Shown here piece by piece: positions 15,743 to 19,045 of a stretch of DNA of 19,045 nucleotides. The DNA comes from Clostridia bacterium (lineage in GTDB: Bacteria > Bacillota > Clostridia > Oscillospirales > CAG-272), in NCBI GenBank assembly GCA_017559555.1, contig JAFYRH010000193.1, positions 1-19,045 on the forward strand, given 5' to 3'. The notes beneath the pieces were generated by a model. The model was given only the letters and a program-made list of their open reading frames with translations, was not told the DNA's origin and searched no databases. Both the position numbers and the translations under genes were made by a program. Each line of letters begins with the position of its first letter. The first letter of the stretch is position 1.

Positions 15743-16228
15743 TTAGAGAACGAGCAGGATGGAGATAAGCAGAGCAAGAATTGCGTAAAGCTCAACGAAG
15801 GATGCGGAAATAACTGCCTTACCAACAGCGTCGGGTTGCTTTGCGAGAACAGAGATACCTGCTACTGCAACTTCGCCTTGACGAATTGCAGAATACCAAC
15901 CACCGAGAGCGATGGGCAGAGATGCGAATACATAGTAGAAGCCTTGTTCAATGGTCAAAACTTCGCCTGCGGTGATGCCGCTGAAGATGATGATAAGGAA
16001 CGCGATAACCATACCGTAGATACCTTGGGTCATGGGGAGCGCTTGGAGAAGCATGGATTTACCGTACTTTTGAGGTTCTTCGCAAATAAGACCTGCGGTT
16101 GCTCTTGCAACGGAGTTTACCGCTCTTGCGGAACCGAAACCGGGAAGAAGAACTGCGATTGCAGCGCCCAAAATAGCCAGGTTGTTACCTGTGAAAGTGT
16201 TTTTAATGATGTCGAAAATAACTTGCAT
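15743..16228 (-). CDS. ntpK: V-type ATPase subunit K, Na+-binding rotor ring proteolipid
   Basis: A 161-residue protein with four membrane helices in two hairpins, the duplicated proteolipid that forms the rotor ring. The ion site can be read: Leu64, Thr67 and Gln68 in LPMTQGIYG, Gln117 in AIRQGEV, and Glu146 in SFVELYA. They match E. hirae NtpK Leu61, Thr64, Gln65, Gln110 and Glu139, the known Na+ ligands, so Na+ is the likely coupling ion. Only the second hairpin carries the carboxylate, giving one ion site per four helices, as in E. hirae. AAGGAG lies about 9 nt before the ATG. The gap to the I gene is 23 nt. Confidence 0.95.
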   Translation of the reverse strand: MQVIFDIIKNTFTGNNLAILGAAIAVLLPGFGSARAVNSVARATAGLICEEPQKYGKSMLLQALPMTQGIYGMVIAFLIIIFSGITAGEVLTIEQGFYYVFASLPIALGGWYSAIRQGEVAVAGISVLAKQPDAVGKAVISASFVELYAILALLISILLVL

Positions 16229-16251
16229 TTTTCAAATCTCCTTTTTCTTTT

Positions 16252-18297
16252 TTAGTTATTGGTTTCATTGAGCACGAATGAGGTGTCTTCCGAATATTCT
16301 TCTGCCGGAAGAGCAGGCTTGAATGCCTCGCCGCCATCCTCGTAGAATTTACCGAAAAACTCGATATATTGCAAACGTGCCGCGTGCACGAAAGTGCCAA
16401 GTAAATTGATGGCGAGATTGAGTCCGTGACCCAAGATCATAACGATGACCATAAAAATGAATCCGACGGGACCCGATGCGCCCAAGCTTGTGAGCATATT
16501 GATAACCTGCGCAATAACGCTTGCTACAAGTCCGAGTGCCAAAATACGAGAGTAAGAAAGCAGGTCGGATGCAAAGCTGATGAGCGAATAAAGACCGCCC
16601 AAGCCCTTAATGAGCCAAGCAAAGACTGTCTTTTCTCCTATTCCCTTTAAGAACAGGATCATGGCAATGCCCACAAACATAACATACATACCGATACCCG
16701 AAAGATTTTCGAGCAGAGCCTGCGTTTGCGGTGCCAAGGGGTCGGAGGATATCATTCCTGCCGCCGCCAAAGGTGCCATCAAATCCACACCCGCGAACAT
16801 AACCCAATAAGGTATGTTTTCGCAAAGTGCTTGGATTCGCTTACCGCTCTTCCAAGTCAGTACCATGTTCACCGCCATACCGGCTACCAAGTGAACCTCA
16901 CCCATTCCAAGTGCTACAAACAGGAACGGAATAGAGGAACTAACAGGATTGAAGAATACGCCGTTGTTAAAGAAGTGTCCTACGGCTGTATTTTGAGCTT
17001 GTCCACCAAACTGTGGGAAGAAATTGTTCATGATGGCAACGGGAAGGTCACCAAACCATCCGCCAAACAGAACGCCCATAATCATACACGATATTCCGCA
17101 ATAGCCAAACATCAGCATCATTCTCTTGAGTCCCTCTTTGGGATTGAGCAGCTTGACACCGCCAAAGCAAGCCAAAACCAAGAGCAGTCCATATCCTACG
17201 TCGGCAAACATTAAGCCGAAAATAAGGAAATAGAAGATACTCATAATGAGTGTGGGGTCAAATCCACCGTATTTGGGATAGGAATACATTTCAATAACCC
17301 ACTCGAATGTTCCAGAGAAGGGATTGTTGCGAAGCAATACGGGAACCTCATCCCCCTCTTCGGGTTCGGAAATTTCGCATGCGCATTCGAATGCGGAAAG
17401 TCCGCCAAGAACCCTTTCTTCAGCCGCCGCAGGCAACCATCCTGCCAAAACGATGCAGTTTTGTGTTTGATAAAGCTTTTGCTTTTGCAAACAAATATTG
17501 AGGTTGGTTCCTTCAACGTCATAAAGGACTTCGATATCGTCCAAAGACTCGGAAAGATCCATTAAAGTCTCAATAAGAGCGGAGTTTTCTTCCGCAAGTG
17601 CGGATTGGCATCTTTCCAATTCGTCATAAGCCGCTTGGGCTGTGGTAGAGATATCGGAAAAGTTCACCTTGAGGAAAGCGCACTTATCGAGTGCCGCCGT
17701 AACGGCTTCTTCATCCTCTTTGTGATAGGTGACGCTAAAATACTGCGTTTTACCGTCATCTGAGACGTCTTCAACATATGCGCCTGCCGCCTCTAAGGCT
17801 TCGTAATTATAAAGTTTGACCAAACAGCTACCCAGCTGCATAGCCGTGTGCGCCGAGCTCACCTCGTTTAAGGGAGCATCGTAATTCAACCACGGGAGAA
17901 GGGATTGCATAGCGGCTTCGTTGCGTGTTTGCTCGGCAACGATCTCATCCATACGAGATTTTACCGCAAGCGTACGCTCGACCGCAAGATAAGCACGCTC
18001 TGCCCTGCCGTCGGCAACAAATGCCGCGCGGTCAAGACGCTGTACGCGACGGCCGATGCCGCCACGACGTGTGCTATACTTTGCCAATCTCGGCATTGCT
18101 GCCTCGATGTGTGCCATGCGTTCCCTTATCTCGGTTTGTTTTCCATCGCTCTCAATTCGTTCAAGTGAAAGCTCCCCTGCCTCGGGCATGGAGCGTTGTA
18201 TTTGAACGCATTTGAGGTGGAGCATCCTGCGTACAATGGCGTCTGCGTCGGAGCTGTGAGCTAAGACGGTCAACTTTTTCATTGTACTTATCGACAT
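16252..18297 (-). CDS. ntpI: V-type ATPase subunit I (membrane stator, subunit a homologue)
   Basis: A 681-residue stator subunit. The N-terminal half (about 1-345) is soluble with coiled coils and binds the peripheral stalks; the C-terminal half has seven or eight membrane helices starting at about LIMSIFYFLIFGLMFADVGYG. The two arginines that open the rotor ion site are present: Arg584 in SYSRILALGL and Arg641 in HAARLQYIEFFGKFYEDGG. The acidic polar tail is short. ATG 18297 (MSISTMKKLTVLA) has AGGGGG 11 nt upstream and overlaps the stop of the stalk gene by 10 nt; ATG 18282 is a possible but less well-spaced start. Confidence 0.95.
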   Translation of the reverse strand: MSISTMKKLTVLAHSSDADAIVRRMLHLKCVQIQRSMPEAGELSLERIESDGKQTEIRERMAHIEAAMPRLAKYSTRRGGIGRRVQRLDRAAFVADGRAERAYLAVERTLAVKSRMDEIVAEQTRNEAAMQSLLPWLNYDAPLNEVSSAHTAMQLGSCLVKLYNYEALEAAGAYVEDVSDDGKTQYFSVTYHKEDEEAVTAALDKCAFLKVNFSDISTTAQAAYDELERCQSALAEENSALIETLMDLSESLDDIEVLYDVEGTNLNICLQKQKLYQTQNCIVLAGWLPAAAEERVLGGLSAFECACEISEPEEGDEVPVLLRNNPFSGTFEWVIEMYSYPKYGGFDPTLIMSIFYFLIFGLMFADVGYGLLLVLACFGGVKLLNPKEGLKRMMLMFGYCGISCMIMGVLFGGWFGDLPVAIMNNFFPQFGGQAQNTAVGHFFNNGVFFNPVSSSIPFLFVALGMGEVHLVAGMAVNMVLTWKSGKRIQALCENIPYWVMFAGVDLMAPLAAAGMISSDPLAPQTQALLENLSGIGMYVMFVGIAMILFLKGIGEKTVFAWLIKGLGGLYSLISFASDLLSYSRILALGLVASVIAQVINMLTSLGASGPVGFIFMVIVMILGHGLNLAINLLGTFVHAARLQYIEFFGKFYEDGGEAFKPALPAEEYSEDTSFVLNETNN

Positions 18298-18608
18298 TTA
18301 GATGCTAACCCCCTGATAACGATTTTTTCGGCACTTCTTTTGCGCAGAGATGCTTGGCGGACAATTTCCGCTGCTTCCTCTTTCGCTTCACCTTCCAGCC
18401 GTTCGCGCATATTTTCGGCACGCTCGCGCAATTGCACGATGACCTCTTTTGCCGCGGCAATAGTTTGCGCTTCGGTTTCCTCACACAAAGCGGCACCGTT
18501 TGCCTCTGCATCAGCCACCATTTGGGCAGCCTTTTCTTGCGCTTCGCGCAGGATACGCTCGGCTTCTTGCTCGGTTTGTTTTACCATTCTGATTGATTCT
18601 CTTGACAT
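18288..18608 (-). CDS. ntpF: V-type ATPase peripheral stalk coiled-coil subunit (G/H type, E. hirae NtpF)
   Basis: A 106-residue highly charged helix, first gene of the operon. It has the Ala/Glu/Arg pattern of the stalk partner of subunit E (QTEQEAERILREAQEKAAQMVADAEANG, then ERAENMRERLEGEAKEEAAEIVRQA), like the ATP synthase b subunit without a membrane anchor. I chose ATG 18608 (MSRESIRM) because GGAGG lies 6 nt upstream. The ATG at 18620 contains part of that ribosome site, and further upstream in-frame codons are in the leader. Position before I-K-E-C matches ntpF in E. hirae. Sequence of such coiled coils is weakly conserved, so the letter name is given by position. Confidence 0.85.
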   Translation of the reverse strand: MSRESIRMVKQTEQEAERILREAQEKAAQMVADAEANGAALCEETEAQTIAAAKEVIVQLRERAENMRERLEGEAKEEAAEIVRQASLRKRSAEKIVIRGLASKCR

Positions 18609-18653
18609 TAAAACCTCCATTTCGCCGCTTTGCGGCAGCACTAAATAATGGTG

Positions 18654-18708
18654 AAATTCCCGTGTCGTTTGCGACAAAAATGGGTTGGCTCCCATTTTTA
18701 GGGAATTT
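18654..18708 (-). promoter_or_regulatory. Candidate three-way-junction RNA element in the V-ATPase leader
   Basis: The closing stem AAATTCCC (18654-18661) / GGGAATTT (18701-18708) is 8 bp and perfect. Inside it lie two adjacent hairpins: TGTCG/CGACA at 18663-18676 with a 4-nt loop, and AAAATGGG/CCCATTTT at 18677-18698 with a 6-nt loop. Only one or two unpaired bases lie at the junction. In RNA sense the second hairpin is followed by several U, so it may also act as a weak terminator. Confidence 0.5.
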
Positions 18709-18757
18709 TACGCGTGAAAGAGGTAATATTTGTCTTTTTTACTCGCGTAACTTTCAC
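18698..18757 (-). CDS. Possible 19-residue leader peptide upstream of the V-ATPase operon
   Basis: A GTG at 18755-18757 follows a perfect GGAGG (plus-strand CCTCC 18762-18766) at 4-nt spacing. It opens a 19-codon frame, reading MKVTRVKKTNITSFTRKIP, ending in CCC TAA. It is rich in Lys and Arg (seven of 19). The last codons AAA ATT CCC TAA contain the 5' strand of the closing stem of the three-way junction, so a ribosome ending there would prevent that stem. This is a layout seen in translation-coupled attenuation, but codon content gives no obvious sensed amino acid. It could be a chance frame. Confidence 0.3.
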   Translation of the reverse strand: MKVTRVKKTNITSFTRKIP

Positions 18758-18842
18758 GCTACCTCCGTGCGGTTTCCCGTCATTTTTATTCCGACAAAAA
18801 TGCGGAATGTTGGTATTTTTTGACAAAATAACCTTAGTATAC

Positions 18843-18871
18843 ATTATACCACAAACACTTTGCAATTGCAA
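18843..18871 (-). promoter_or_regulatory. Promoter of the V-ATPase operon
   Basis: On the - strand TTGCAA (18866-18871), 17 bp, then TATAAT (18843-18848), with TG one base upstream (TGgTATAAT, extended -10). The predicted start is about 18836. The -35 lies within the 12-bp palindrome TTGCAATTGCAA (18860-18871). Confidence 0.8.
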
Positions 18872-18928
18872 GCACTTTTTGTCGTTTTGTATAAGTTTAT
18901 TATTTAACAATGTCGTACTTTTTGTCGT
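18860..18928. promoter_or_regulatory. Palindrome and tandem repeats at the V-ATPase promoter (candidate operator)
   Basis: The perfect palindrome TTGCAATTGCAA covers the -35. Upstream of the promoter, ACTTTTTGTCGT occurs at 18874-18885 and again at 18917-18928, 43 bp apart, which is about four helical turns, so both face the same side. A third TGTCGT is at 18911-18916. The layout would suit an activator next to the -35. No regulator gene is present to pair with it. Confidence 0.4.
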
Positions 18929-18934
18929 AGGTTC

Positions 18935-19045
18935 TCAAATGGGTTTTTCTGCGCCCTCAAAAGGGCTTTTGGTTTGCAAAATTGGAGATTCGAGAGTAGG
19001 ATTTTTATAAAAAATGAGTTCCTCTCCATCGGGATAAACGCCATC
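18935..19045 (-). CDS. Possible C-terminal fragment of an unidentified protein
   Basis: A frame is open from the window edge to TGA at 18935-18937, 36 codons, reading DGVYPDGEELIFYKNPTLES and then ILQTKSPFEGAEKPI. It is acidic and protein-like but I do not recognise it. A second frame is also open over the same stretch, so this is weak support. If real, the gene is tandem with the V-ATPase operon, and the two repeats upstream of that promoter lie just after its stop. No terminator with a T-run is seen between them. Confidence 0.3.
   Translation of the reverse strand, partial: DGVYPDGEELIFYKNPTLESPILQTKSPFEGAEKPI

Larger units (their letters stand above)
18608..18836 (-). promoter_or_regulatory. 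Long structured leader of the V-ATPase operon
   Basis: About 228 nt separate the predicted transcript start from the first start codon. On the RNA strand, from 5' to 3', I see a hairpin ATTCCG/CGGAAT (pairing plus-strand positions about 18786-18807). Then comes a possible upstream ORF (18698-18757) inside swapped complementary segments, and a closed three-way junction (18654-18708). A GCCGC-AAA-GCGGC hairpin (18624-18636) lies next to the ribosome site. The 11-mer CATTTTTGTCG (RNA sense) occurs twice, at 18672-18682 and 18792-18802. I do not recognise a known riboswitch consensus. The structures are exact complementarities read by eye, not energy calculations. Confidence 0.5.

Noticed and set aside
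18698..18780. A true H-type pseudoknot formed by GAGGTA/TACCTC and GCGTGAAAG/CTTTCACGC in the leader RNA.
   Set aside because: The loops that must cross the 9-bp and 6-bp stems would be 0 nt long, which is not sterically possible; competing pairings are more reasonable.
18608..18836. A known riboswitch (c-di-AMP, cobalamin, SAM, fluoride or ZTP classes) in the V-ATPase leader.
   Set aside because: I looked for the conserved cores I remember for these classes and found no match. A covariance-model search is needed for rarer ion-sensing classes.
18943..18966. Hairpin GCCCT-CAAA-AGGGC followed by TTTT on the + strand, as a terminator.
   Set aside because: No + strand gene leads into it, and on the - strand there is no T-run after the stem, so it has no clear client.

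Overview
The window looks like a chromosomal segment of a Gram-positive, probably clostridial (Bacillota) anaerobe. The signs are strong purine-rich Shine-Dalgarno sites, TATAAT promoters with extended -10 elements, a SpoVB/MurJ-like flippase, and a V-type ATPase operon in the order known from Enterococcus hirae (ntpF-I-K-E-C-G-A-B-D). No genus can be named from the sequence alone. I see no rRNA, tRNA, CRISPR array, insertion sequence or phage gene.

Left part, 1-4957: the C-terminal end of a sodium:solute symporter (+) converges on a GNAT acetyltransferase (-), with a hairpin terminator between them. Divergent promoters at about 890-990 then start a tight four-gene operon on the + strand. It encodes a 137-residue protein resembling only the N-terminal domain of ATP-grasp carboxylate-amine ligases, an aspartate/glutamate-type racemase, a MurE-family ligase whose DNPR specificity motif reads DNPG, and a Y-family DNA polymerase. 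It ends at a strong terminator. The first three genes suggest activation of a non-DAP, possibly D-, amino acid for the cell wall.

Middle part, 5016-9704: a 526-residue polysaccharide/lipid flippase (+) faces a 1012-residue single-gene ABC exporter (-, ATPase fused to an FtsX-type permease) with 2 nt between the stop codons. The exporter's terminator lies inside the last codons of the flippase. The exporter has its own good promoter, and a very large external domain that appears to carry a carbohydrate-binding-like insert.

Right part, 9725-18871: nine V-ATPase genes on the - strand form one operon with a promoter at 18843-18871 and a terminator at 9724-9764. The rotor subunit K carries all five positions of the known E. 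hirae Na+ site, so the enzyme is probably a Na+ pump (or a Na+-driven ATP synthase). The catalytic A and B subunits keep the ATP-site residues at E. hirae numbering. The leader, about 230 nt, is unusual. It holds a possible 19-codon upstream ORF with its own GGAGG, a perfectly closed three-way junction whose first strand is the last codons of that ORF, and swapped complementary segments that cannot pair at the same time. Upstream of the promoter are two 12-bp direct repeats and a palindrome over the -35. This leader/promoter block is the best candidate for an undescribed regulatory element. A weakly supported C-terminal fragment of another - strand gene lies at the right edge.
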